Positions 32,549 through 42,452 of a stretch of 42,737 bases of DNA are shown piece after piece. This DNA is from Prevotella sp. CAG:1031 (GTDB taxonomy: Bacteria; Bacteroidota; Bacteroidia; Bacteroidales; Muribaculaceae), in NCBI GenBank assembly GCA_000431215.1, contig HF985605.1, positions 1 to 42,737 on the forward strand, given 5' to 3'. Position numbers and translations under genes: made by a program. How positions within the stretch are numbered: position 1 is the stretch's first letter; every line of letters begins with the position of its first letter. The notes below the pieces were generated by a model that ran no database searches, was not told where the DNA came from, and saw only the letters and a list, made by a program, of their open reading frames with translations.

Positions 32549-34516
32549 ATGAACCGTTTAGCGACTTTAGGCTTGCTTGCCCTTGTGGCGGCAGGCGCTT
32601 CGGCCGAACATCTCAGCCCCGCAGACGCCCTCTCCAGAGCATTGAACTCTCCCGTGCTCAAGACTCGCGGGAGCACCGCCCGAGAGGCTGATTACAGCCT
32701 CTCGTGGCAGACCTCCAACGCCAACGTCTATGCTTTCAACCATGCACGCCGCGGCTATCTGATTGTGGCAGGCGACACTGATATGGGCGTCGCTCTCATA
32801 GGCTACAGCGACACTGGCCGTATCGATCCCGCCAATATGCCTCCCGCACTCGTTGACATGCTCGACGCCTACAGCACCTCGCGCCTCGAGGTGCCTGTGA
32901 GTCGCGCCGGCAGCGAGAATATAGAGCCGCTGATGTCAACGCAGTGGGATCAGATCGATCCCTATAACCGCGACTGTCCCACGATCGACGGCGCTCCCTG
33001 CGTGACAGGATGCCCCGCCACAGCCATAGCGCAGGTGCTCGCCGTCAAGCGCTATCCCGATTGCGGCACGGGTGTGGCGCAGGCCCGGCTCGGCAACGGC
33101 ACCATCACCATGAATCTCGACGATCATCCTATCGACTGGGACAACATTGTCGACGACTACATCGAGGGAAAGTTCACCGATGATCAGGCTGCCGCCGTGG
33201 CCAACCTCATGCACGTTGCCGGCATGGCTGTCAACACAATCTATGGAACAGGCAGTTCCGGCGCCAGCTCAAACGATATAATCCGCGGCATAACGACCCA
33301 CCTCAAATTCGACAAGAGCGCACGTTTCCTGCGTCACGACTTCTTTACCACAAGCGAGTGGAACAGACTGGTGTATGACGAGCTCGCCGCAGGGCGCCCC
33401 CTTGTGTATCTCGGATTCAACACCATGGCGGGACACGCTTTTGTGTGTGACGGATATAACGGCGACAACGGCGATATGTTCCACATCAACTGGGGCTGGA
33501 CCGGCCTGAGCGATGGCTACTATCTGCTGGCCAATCTCACTCCCGGACAGCAGGGCACAGGCGGGTCCGACTCGGGCTATAACAAAGACCAGCAGGCTCT
33601 GTTTGGCATGGTGCCTGACTATGGAACAGCCGACTACGCCGTAATCATGGGACTCTATGGCAGCTTCGGCGTGAAGAATGCATCCATACTCCGCACCAAG
33701 GATCCCGAGTTCTGCGCCACCAGCGCCGGTGCCTACGGTTACCAGGGATTCTATAACGTCGGAGCCGACAAAGTCAAGGGTGTGTTTGGCGTCCGAATCG
33801 TCAACAACGCTACTCAGGAGGTGACCTATGCCGAAGCCGCCTCGCCGAGCGAATTGGGCGTGGAGACACGATTGCTCACCTTTACTATCCCCGCCGCCGC
33901 TATGCCTGACGAAGGGGAATATACTGTCACTCCCGCGTTCAGGGCCGAAGGCGGGGAATGGATTGACGTGCTTCAGGAAGGCGGGACGCGCGAGCGCGTG
34001 ACACTGACCGTCACCGACAAGCGTTTCAAGTTTGCCTACACAAGCATGGTCGCTTCCATTGAACTCACCGATGTAGTGACCTATCCTGTCGGAACATTCG
34101 TCAATGGCGAACCGGTGAAAATCACCTGCAAAGCCTCGGCTTCCGGCGACATGTTCAGCGGCAATCTCATCCCCGTGCTCTGTCAGGGCACCTCAATAGT
34201 AAACAGCATGACCCCGAAATTTGTCAGCATCGATGCGGGCGAATGCGTCAGCCTCGAGTGGAACGAGCCTTTCGAGGTCAAACTTCGCGAGGGTGTCTAT
34301 AATTTCTATATAATCCGCGAGTCTGATTTCAAGGGCCTCTACGGTCCGGTAGGTGTCAGTGTGTCCAACTCGGCCGCCATCGATGCAATCTCCGCCGACA
34401 TCAACAGCGCCGGAGCGGAAATCTACGATCTCCGGGGCACACGCGTCACCACACCCGAAAAAGGCAGCCTCTACATCATGCGCAGCGGCGACACCTTTAT
34501 TAAGGTGATATACTAA
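32549..34516 (+). CDS. C10 (streptopain-like) cysteine protease, secreted
   Basis: The ATG at 32549 is chosen because it starts a signal peptide (about 1-19); an upstream in-frame ATG at 32489 overlaps the preceding gene. The mature 655-residue precursor has an N-terminal inhibitory pro-domain (about 20-115), then the peptidase C10 catalytic domain with Cys155 (TGCPATAIAQVL), His296 (GHAFVCDGYN) and the NWGWTG segment (about 314-319). C10 proteases include SpeB of Streptococcus and Bacteroides and Prevotella homologues. The rest is beta-rich and ends in the sorting-like tail (IYDLRGTRVTTPEKG...KVIY). Substrate unknown. Confidence 0.93.
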   Translation: MNRLATLGLLALVAAGASAEHLSPADALSRALNSPVLKTRGSTAREADYSLSWQTSNANVYAFNHARRGYLIVAGDTDMGVALIGYSDTGRIDPANMPPALVDMLDAYSTSRLEVPVSRAGSENIEPLMSTQWDQIDPYNRDCPTIDGAPCVTGCPATAIAQVLAVKRYPDCGTGVAQARLGNGTITMNLDDHPIDWDNIVDDYIEGKFTDDQAAAVANLMHVAGMAVNTIYGTGSSGASSNDIIRGITTHLKFDKSARFLRHDFFTTSEWNRLVYDELAAGRPLVYLGFNTMAGHAFVCDGYNGDNGDMFHINWGWTGLSDGYYLLANLTPGQQGTGGSDSGYNKDQQALFGMVPDYGTADYAVIMGLYGSFGVKNASILRTKDPEFCATSAGAYGYQGFYNVGADKVKGVFGVRIVNNATQEVTYAEAASPSELGVETRLLTFTIPAAAMPDEGEYTVTPAFRAEGGEWIDVLQEGGTRERVTLTVTDKRFKFAYTSMVASIELTDVVTYPVGTFVNGEPVKITCKASASGDMFSGNLIPVLCQGTSIVNSMTPKFVSIDAGECVSLEWNEPFEVKLREGVYNFYIIRESDFKGLYGPVGVSVSNSAAIDAISADINSAGAEIYDLRGTRVTTPEKGSLYIMRSGDTFIKVIY

Positions 34517-34558
34517 ACCAGATACATTTTTTCAAACCACTTCTCATTTTACTTTATT

Positions 34559-35560
34559 ATGAAAAAGATTTTACTCCTTTGCCTGAGCGCCATCTTAGCC
34601 ATGGCCGCCGGGGCGGCTACTGTCACCGGCAAGGTTGTGACCCCTTCCAAGGCTCCGGTTGCCGGTGCCACCATTCTGTTCCTCAACGGTGATGATTCAC
34701 AGTTCTCCGCCACCGATGACAGCGGCGTGTTCACCATTCAGAATGCTGTAGCCGGTACCTACTTCCTGGTTATCCAGGCCACCGGTTATCCCGAATATCA
34801 GAATCCCGCAGTCGAGGTTGGCGACACAGACCTTGACCTTGGCGAGATAGAACTCGAAGTCCCCACCTACAGTCTGAATGGCCGAGTCTATGTAGCTCTC
34901 CCCACCGGCAATGTTGAACTTCCCGGAGCTCTCGTTTCAGTGAAATATGTTGAAAACGGCGAGACCAAGATACAGGGCCCGCAGTCCACTCTTGAGGATG
35001 GCTCGTTCCTGTTTGAGGGGCTTCCGCTGGATACTGAATATGAGGTTACCGCTTCCCACGATATGAACGTGACCAAGACAGTCACCGTTGAGGCCGGTGC
35101 GACGGAAGACTTCTTCCTCGACATTGTTCTTGAAATGATAACCGATGGCGTCACAGTCACCGGCGAACTCGTCAACGATCTCGACCAGCCCGTTCTGAAC
35201 GGTATGATTCGCTTCTGCATCATACAGCCCGACGGCTCTCTCGGCAGCGAATACATTATAAACTGTGAGGACACCAACGAGTTTGTTCAGGAAAACATGC
35301 AGCCTAACACCGCCTACAGAGTCATCATTACCGCTCCCGACTATGCAGAGAAGGTTATCGAGAAATTTGAAGTCGGCGAGGAAGATATTGACATGGGCAA
35401 GATCAGCCTTGGCAAATCTCTGGGTATCGAGAGCGTATGGTCGGATAGCAACGAAGCTCCCGTTTACTATAACCTTCAGGGACAGCGCCTCACCTCTCCC
35501 GAAAAGGGGCAGATCGTTATCTGCCGCCGCGGTTCGCAGGCCGCCAAGGTCGTTTTCTGA
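34559..35560 (+). CDS. Secreted protein with carboxypeptidase-regulatory-like domains
   Basis: This 333-residue protein has a signal peptide (about 1-19) and a carboxypeptidase-regulatory-like domain (about 20-100, VTGKVVTPSKAPVAGATI and the FTIQNAVAGTYFLVI strand), with two more similar modules (about 105-190 and 195-280). It ends in the sorting-like tail (PVYYNLQGQRLTSPEKG...KVVF). There is no catalytic motif, so it is likely a binding or stabilising partner. It follows the C10 protease gene by 42 nt and is the last gene of the unit. Confidence 0.82.
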   Translation: MKKILLLCLSAILAMAAGAATVTGKVVTPSKAPVAGATILFLNGDDSQFSATDDSGVFTIQNAVAGTYFLVIQATGYPEYQNPAVEVGDTDLDLGEIELEVPTYSLNGRVYVALPTGNVELPGALVSVKYVENGETKIQGPQSTLEDGSFLFEGLPLDTEYEVTASHDMNVTKTVTVEAGATEDFFLDIVLEMITDGVTVTGELVNDLDQPVLNGMIRFCIIQPDGSLGSEYIINCEDTNEFVQENMQPNTAYRVIITAPDYAEKVIEKFEVGEEDIDMGKISLGKSLGIESVWSDSNEAPVYYNLQGQRLTSPEKGQIVICRRGSQAAKVVF

Positions 35561-35580
35561 GGGATACAGTAAATCGCATA

Positions 35581-35665
35581 GCGTAGGGCTGCAACGTGGT
35601 GCAGCCGCCGGACGCAATGGCATAACTCGTTGGTAATCCGGCTGCACCGCGGTGCAGCCCTACGC
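35581..35665. repeat. Dispersed palindromic repeat, copy 2
   Basis: The 25-nt arm at 35581-35605 (GCGTAGGGCTGCAACG...) and the arm at 35641-35665 are inverted copies with 2 mismatches. The right arm contains a perfect 16-bp palindrome (CTGCACCGCGGTGCAG) and ends CCCTACGCCAGGGTG, like the palindromic repeat at 11457-11538. Confidence 0.7.
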
Positions 35666-35692
35666 CAGGGTGCGTTAATTTGATTTAGATTC

Positions 35693-35739
35693 GCATATAA
35701 AAAGAGGCGCGCCACTGACGGCACGCCTCTTTTATATGC
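35693..35739. terminator. Long bidirectional terminator
   Basis: GCATATAAAAAGAGGCG at 35693-35709 pairs with its counterpart on the right (ending at 35739), with one extra A on the left and a further GCC/GGC inside. The stem is about 20 bp and has A/T runs at both ends. It separates the secreted-protein operon from eno, which converge here. Confidence 0.8.
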
Positions 35740-35752
35740 GGGTCTGAAAGAT

Positions 35753-37045
<1,293 letters not shown>

Positions 37046-37093
37046 TGTAGTATATGTAATTAGTAGGTTAGTTTAGATAGACTTTTCCGGCCG

Positions 37094-37101
37094 CAAAGGT
37101 A
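37094..37101 (-). promoter_or_regulatory. eno -7 box
   Basis: TACCTTTG on the minus strand fits TAnnTTTG. The upstream -33 element is weak (TTTA near 37127-37130). Confidence 0.45.
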
Positions 37102-37212
37102 GCGCTTTTTCGCCGTTTTACCTTATTAAAAATAGCTAAAAAGCATTTTTTTACCGCCGCGTTAAACTTACGGCGCATGAAGCTGTCTATAATGCTGTAA
37201 CTTCCCAACCGC

Positions 37213-39996
37213 ATGATAATGAAAAAGACAATCACGTTTTTAGCCGCCGCTGCTCTGGCGGTATGCACTCTGGCCGGTTATGCCGCTGACATAACGGGGC
37301 GTGTGACCGACGGAGCCGGCGAGCCGCTGATGCAGGCATCCGTGAGGCTGCTTAAACCCGATTCGGCTTTCGTGGCCGGCACTGCCGCCGACCTCGACGG
37401 CCGTTTTTCGCTTCCGGCTGTGAAGCCCGGACGCTATCTTCTCGAAACAACCTACGTAGGGTTCGCGCCGGTCACAATGCCGGTCGAGGTCGGCGACGCC
37501 AATCTGTCGATGAAGCCTATCGTCATGAGTGAGTCGTCGAAGAGCCTCGCCGAGGTGACTGTGACAGCTGTGAAAACGCCGGTGAAGGTGATGACCGACA
37601 CTGTCGAATTCAATGCCGACAGTTATCTGACACGCCCCAATGCCGTTGTCGAGGATCTTCTGAAACGCCTGCCGGGAGTAGAGATCAGCAGCGACGGTAA
37701 AATCACGGCCAACGGCAAGGAGGTCACGAAGATTCTTGTCGACGGCAAGGAATTTTTCAGCGACGATCCGAAGGTAGCTTCGAAGAATCTGCCGGCCGAG
37801 ATGGTCAACAAACTCCAGGTCATTGACCGCAAGAGCGATCTGGCGCGCCTGACGGGCGTCGACGACGGCGAAGACGAAACGGTCATCAACCTATCGGTCA
37901 AGCCCAATATGCGCAACGGCTGGTTCGGAACGGTCGAGGGGGGCTACGGAACCGACAGCCGCTATAAGGGCAATTTCAATGTGTCGCGCTTCCAGAACGG
38001 CAATCAGCTGACCCTTCTGGGCAATTTCAACAATATCAACGAACTCGGGTTCACCGACGGCAACGGAAACCGCTTCCACCGCTTCGGCGGCGACCATGGT
38101 GTGACGACGAGCAACTCCGTAGGTCTGAATTTCAGCATCGGCAATGAAGAAAAGTTCCGTATCGGCGGAAATGTCATGTATAGCAACACCGACACCAAGA
38201 GCATAACGGCGTCGGAGCGCCAGTATCTGTTTCCCGATTCGACGAGCTACTACTCGTCAGACTCGAACAGCCGCGACAAGGGCAACAATGTGCGCGGCGA
38301 CTTCCGCCTGCTCTGGAAGCCCGACTCGCTCAATACGATAGAGTTCCGCCCCAATTTCTCGTTTAATTTCAACCGTTCGACATCCGCCTCGTCGTCGACG
38401 ACCAGTGCCGGCGACGCGCAGCACACTTTGGTCAACCGCACCCGCAACGACGTCAGCTCGCGCGGCGACTCCTATGAGTTCGGCGGCCGCCTGATCTATA
38501 CCCACAACTTCGCGTCGCGCCGCGGACGGTCGTTCTCGGTCATGCTGAACTACCGCGGCTCGAACGTGCGCGAAAAAGAGAACTCAGCCTCGTTCAACGA
38601 GTTTTTCCTTGTCGACAACCAGGATGAAGACTACCTCCAGTATACCGACAACCACAGCTGGAACAACCGCGTCGGCGCGCGCCTGACCTGGAAAGAGCCG
38701 CTCGGCGATGTCGCCCGCGGCCACTTCCTGACGTTCAGCTATCAGCTCAACTACCGCTGGAACAACACCGACAAGCTCGTCTATGACCGCGAATTCGACG
38801 ACGACGGCAATATTGTCGGCGAGACCTATAATCCCGAGCTGTCGAACCGTTTCCGCAACAACTTCATCAGCCACAACATACGCGTCGGCTATCAGAAGGT
38901 GACGGCGAAGACCAATGCCGAAGTCGGCGTGTCGCTCGTGCCCTCGTCGTCGATGTCGACCAATCTCACCAACGCCGACAAGACGATTCCGCGCCGCAAC
39001 GTGTTCAACTTCTCGCCGTTCCTGCGCTACCGCTATAAAATGAGCAAGACGCGCTCTATCCAGGCCCGCTACAACGGACGCGCCTCAGAGCCGTCGCTGA
39101 GCCAGCTGCAGCCTGTAGCCGACGTCAGCGATCCCCTGCGCATAGTTGTCGGTAATCCCGACCTGTCGCCGACATTCACCCATTTCCTGATGTTCCGATT
39201 TCAGGATTTCAACACCGACGCCCAGCGTTCGATGATGGCGATGGCCCATTTCAATATCGTCCAGAACTCCATTGTCCAGAAAACAACCTACAACTCCGAA
39301 ACCGGCGGACAGACAACGACCTACGACAACGTCAACGGCGTCTGGAACGGACATGCCATGTTCATGATGTCGTTCCCATTCCGCAACAAATACTGGACAT
39401 TCAACAACCATATCTTCACCCATCTCGAGCATAACGTAGGTTTCAACAACGGACTGCGCACGACAACCTTCAATGTCGGAATCACCGAAGAGCCCGGCAT
39501 CGCTTTCCGCCCCTCGAACCTCGAGCTGGAGCTGCGCCCGCGCTATGCGCTCCACACGTCGACAACGTCGGTCGAGACAAACGTCGGCCGGACTGTCCAC
39601 AATTTCGGAGGCAGTTTCTACGCAACCTACTATCTGCCGTTCGGACTCAGCATATCGACCGATCTGCGCTACGACGCCACGCGAGGCTACTCGGCGGGCT
39701 ACAACTCCGACGTCTGGATGTGGAACGCCCAGCTGAGCTATCAGTTCCTGCGTAATCAGGCCGCCACGATCTCGCTGAAGGTCTACGACATACTCGGCCA
39801 GACGAAAAATATCAACCGCAACGTGACAGCCTCGTATATCGAAGATATGCGCTACAACTCGCTGACGCGCTACGGAATGGTGACATTCTCATACCGTTTC
39901 AACACCTTCGGCAAGGGCAAGCAGCCCGCCGATTCGGGCGACTTCATGCACCCCGGCCGCCCCATGGGGCCCCCTCCCGGAATGCACCGCCACTAA
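37213..39996 (+). CDS. Outer-membrane beta-barrel protein, TonB-dependent-receptor-like
   Basis: This 927-residue protein (or 925 from the ATG at 37219) has a signal peptide (about 1-25), a carboxypeptidase-regulatory-like domain (about 26-105), a plug-like domain (about 115-225, ITANGKEVTKILVDGKEFFSDDPK), and a long beta-barrel (to about residue 905). This is the layout of the OMP_b-brl_3 family of Bacteroidetes outer-membrane proteins, which resemble TonB-dependent receptors. After the last barrel strand comes an odd tail rich in Pro, Met and His (GRPMGPPPGMHRH). No TonB box, susD partner or regulator is adjacent, so the substrate is open. A strong terminator follows. Confidence 0.85.
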   Translation: MIMKKTITFLAAAALAVCTLAGYAADITGRVTDGAGEPLMQASVRLLKPDSAFVAGTAADLDGRFSLPAVKPGRYLLETTYVGFAPVTMPVEVGDANLSMKPIVMSESSKSLAEVTVTAVKTPVKVMTDTVEFNADSYLTRPNAVVEDLLKRLPGVEISSDGKITANGKEVTKILVDGKEFFSDDPKVASKNLPAEMVNKLQVIDRKSDLARLTGVDDGEDETVINLSVKPNMRNGWFGTVEGGYGTDSRYKGNFNVSRFQNGNQLTLLGNFNNINELGFTDGNGNRFHRFGGDHGVTTSNSVGLNFSIGNEEKFRIGGNVMYSNTDTKSITASERQYLFPDSTSYYSSDSNSRDKGNNVRGDFRLLWKPDSLNTIEFRPNFSFNFNRSTSASSSTTSAGDAQHTLVNRTRNDVSSRGDSYEFGGRLIYTHNFASRRGRSFSVMLNYRGSNVREKENSASFNEFFLVDNQDEDYLQYTDNHSWNNRVGARLTWKEPLGDVARGHFLTFSYQLNYRWNNTDKLVYDREFDDDGNIVGETYNPELSNRFRNNFISHNIRVGYQKVTAKTNAEVGVSLVPSSSMSTNLTNADKTIPRRNVFNFSPFLRYRYKMSKTRSIQARYNGRASEPSLSQLQPVADVSDPLRIVVGNPDLSPTFTHFLMFRFQDFNTDAQRSMMAMAHFNIVQNSIVQKTTYNSETGGQTTTYDNVNGVWNGHAMFMMSFPFRNKYWTFNNHIFTHLEHNVGFNNGLRTTTFNVGITEEPGIAFRPSNLELELRPRYALHTSTTSVETNVGRTVHNFGGSFYATYYLPFGLSISTDLRYDATRGYSAGYNSDVWMWNAQLSYQFLRNQAATISLKVYDILGQTKNINRNVTASYIEDMRYNSLTRYGMVTFSYRFNTFGKGKQPADSGDFMHPGRPMGPPPGMHRH

Positions 39997-40005
39997 AAAG
40001 CCATC

Positions 40006-40038
40006 ACGGCGCGGAGGCTCTTGCCCTCGCGCCGTTTT
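40006..40038 (+). terminator. Terminator after the beta-barrel protein
   Basis: ACGGCGCG-g-AGG pairs with CCCTCGCGCCGT ending at 40034 and runs into TTTTTATTT. A clear intrinsic terminator 9 nt after the stop. Confidence 0.75.
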
Positions 40039-40045
40039 TATTTAA

Positions 40046-40081
40046 TAGGGCCAGTAGGCCGAATAAGCCCTATAGGCGCTA
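40046..40081. repeat. Four 9-bp tandem units
   Basis: TAGGGCCAG, TAGGCCGAA, TAAGCCCTA and TAGGCGCTA follow each other with no gap, just after the terminator and 50 nt after the stop codon of the beta-barrel gene. Same family as at 4441 and 28049. Confidence 0.65.
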
Positions 40082-40143
40082 TTCATCATTCTTAATTCCT
40101 AATTCCTGAAAAAGTTTTTTCGCGGGGATTTCAGAAAATTGTG

Positions 40144-40151
40144 TATTTTTG
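40144..40151 (+). promoter_or_regulatory. RelA/SpoT gene -7 box, nearly at the start codon
   Basis: TATTTTTG fits TAnnTTTG. It ends 7 nt before the A of the ATG at 40158. The -33 element is weak (T-run at 40115-40120). Confidence 0.45.
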
Positions 40152-40157
40152 TCGTTG

Positions 40158-42437
40158 ATGTCTGACTCTACTCCCATTCCGCAGCCTCTGCTCACAACTC
40201 CCGAAGAAGACCGCCAGATAGAGGCGGCCTTTCAGGATGTGCTCGACGGCTATCTGCGGTCGAACCACCGCAAGAAGGTCGAGATTGTCGAGCGTGCTTT
40301 CCGGTTCGCCCGCGAGGCCCACAAGGGCATACGCCGCCGTTCAGGCGAGCCCTATATTCTCCATCCCATAGCGGTTGCGCGCATAGCCAGCCGCGAGATA
40401 GGGCTGGGGTCGACCTCGATATGCGCGGCTCTGCTCCACGACGTTGTCGAAGATACCGACTACACCGTCGAAGACATCGAGCGTAATTTCGGGGCGAAAG
40501 TGGCACAGCTTGTCGACGGCCTGACGAAAATCTCGGGCGGAATCTTCGGCGACAAGGCGTCTGCTCAGGCCGAGAATTTCCGCAAGCTGCTGCTTACGAT
40601 GAACGAAGACATCCGCGTTGTGCTCATAAAGATGGCCGACCGTCTCCACAATATGCGCACACTGGGCTCCATGGCCCCCAACAAGCAGTATAAGATTGCC
40701 GGCGAAACGCTCTATATCTACGCTCCGCTGGCCCACAGGCTCGGCCTCTTCGCTATAAAGACCGAGCTCGAAGACCTCAGCTTCAAATATGAGCACCCCG
40801 CGGCCTACGCCAACATTTCCGACCTGATAAGCGAGAGCGCCGGGCGCCGCGATGTCGTGGCCAACAATTTCCTTGGCCCGATACGCAAGCGGCTGACCGA
40901 CATGGGGCTTGCTTTCGAGGCGAAGGCGCGCCTCAAGAGCGTCTACTCGATATGGCGCAAGATGGAGACGAAGCATATTCCTTTCGAAGAGGTCTACGAT
41001 CTCTATGCCGTCCGTATCATCTTCGACAACGATGATCCGAACCTCGAAAAGGAGATATGCTGGAAAATCTATTCAGCCATAACAGACCTCTACCGCCCTC
41101 ATCCCGACCGGACCCGCGACTGGATAACGACCCCGAAGGCGAACGGCTATCAGGCTCTCCATGTAACGCTTATGGGCCCCGATGGCAACTGGATAGAGGT
41201 TCAGATACGTTCGCGCCGGATGGACGAGATCGCCGAGAAGGGCTTTGCCGCTCACTGGCGCTACAAAACCGGCGAAAGCGAGGAAGAAACCGAGCTCAAC
41301 GAGTGGATGAAGACTATCAAGGAGGTTCTCGACGATCCCAACCCCAACGCCATAGACTTTCTGGGCACGCTGAAGCTCAATCTCTTCGCGAGCGAGATAG
41401 TGGTGTTCACCCCGAAAGGGGAGATGGTGACGCTGCCCACCGGCTCGACAGTGCTCGATATGGCCTTTAACCTCCATACCTTTCTCGGAACCCACTGTAT
41501 AGCCGCCAAGGTCAACCATAAGCTCATGCCTCTGAGCCATCGTCTGAGTTCGGGCGATCAGGTCGAGATCCTGACCTCTCAGAATCAGACTCCTAAAGAG
41601 GAATGGGCGTCGCTGCTGGTCACGGCCCGCGCCAAAACGGCCTTGCGTCAGGCCTTGCGCCGCGAGCAGCAGCCGTTGGTCGAGGAAGGACGCCGGCGCT
41701 TCAAGGAGTTTCTCGAAGCCAAGGGGCTCGAAGAGTCGAACGACCTCCTTTCGAGCGTCATCCATCGCCTCGGCGAGGAATCGAAAGAGCGCTTTTTCAT
41801 CAAGCTCGCGCGCGACGAGGTCAAGCTCGACACCCTTTTCGAAGGGAAGAGCGAGCGCGCCCAGCAGTCGTTCCTCTCGAAACTATGGCGACTGGGACGC
41901 GGCCCTAAAAAAACGAAAGAACTTCCCCCTGCCGCGTCGTTGCCCGCTGTCGCCGCGCCTCCGGATATGTCGGCTCGCGTTGTCGACACACGCAGCGTCT
42001 ATACCCTCAGCAGCGACGGCCATACGGACAACTATGTCATGGCCCACTGCTGTTCGCCGATTCTGGGCGACGACGTGATGGGGTTCGTGAACTCCGACGG
42101 CAACGTTGAGGTTCATGCCCTGACCTGTCCGCGCGCCCAGGCCCTGAAGGCGAGTTACGGATCGCGCATCGTGGCCACCCGATGGGAGGTCAGCAACACA
42201 GTCTTTCCGGCGCGCATCAGAATCGAGGGCATCGACCGCCACGGAATACTTCAGGAACTGACCTACGCCATATCGACCGAAATGAACATCGACATCCGCG
42301 GCCTTAATATCCGTGCCCGCGACGAGGTTTTCGACGCTGATCTGAACATCCTTGTCGCCGACACCTCGATAGTCGACAAACTCTGTCAGAAAATCATGCA
42401 TATCGGAGGCGTCCGCCGCGCCGACCGCCTCCACTGA
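40158..42437 (+). CDS. Bifunctional (p)ppGpp synthetase/hydrolase, RelA/SpoT family
   Basis: From the ATG at 40158 the protein has 759 residues. An in-frame TTG at 40149 lies within the -7 box and is rejected. An HD-type hydrolase domain comes first (about 50-200, with His69 in LHP and His94-Asp95 in LLHDVVED), followed by the synthetase domain (about 235-390, YDLYAVRIIFDND and TTPKANGYQALHVT), TGS (about 400-465, FTPKGEMVTLPTGSTVLDMAF) and a C-terminal ACT domain (about 685-759). It controls the stringent-response alarmone in the cytoplasm. With hydrolase motifs intact it should be able to both make and break (p)ppGpp. The PgpH-like gene starts 15 nt downstream. Confidence 0.96.
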   Translation: MSDSTPIPQPLLTTPEEDRQIEAAFQDVLDGYLRSNHRKKVEIVERAFRFAREAHKGIRRRSGEPYILHPIAVARIASREIGLGSTSICAALLHDVVEDTDYTVEDIERNFGAKVAQLVDGLTKISGGIFGDKASAQAENFRKLLLTMNEDIRVVLIKMADRLHNMRTLGSMAPNKQYKIAGETLYIYAPLAHRLGLFAIKTELEDLSFKYEHPAAYANISDLISESAGRRDVVANNFLGPIRKRLTDMGLAFEAKARLKSVYSIWRKMETKHIPFEEVYDLYAVRIIFDNDDPNLEKEICWKIYSAITDLYRPHPDRTRDWITTPKANGYQALHVTLMGPDGNWIEVQIRSRRMDEIAEKGFAAHWRYKTGESEEETELNEWMKTIKEVLDDPNPNAIDFLGTLKLNLFASEIVVFTPKGEMVTLPTGSTVLDMAFNLHTFLGTHCIAAKVNHKLMPLSHRLSSGDQVEILTSQNQTPKEEWASLLVTARAKTALRQALRREQQPLVEEGRRRFKEFLEAKGLEESNDLLSSVIHRLGEESKERFFIKLARDEVKLDTLFEGKSERAQQSFLSKLWRLGRGPKKTKELPPAASLPAVAAPPDMSARVVDTRSVYTLSSDGHTDNYVMAHCCSPILGDDVMGFVNSDGNVEVHALTCPRAQALKASYGSRIVATRWEVSNTVFPARIRIEGIDRHGILQELTYAISTEMNIDIRGLNIRARDEVFDADLNILVADTSIVDKLCQKIMHIGGVRRADRLH

Positions 42438-42452
42438 ATAACTTGAGAACAA

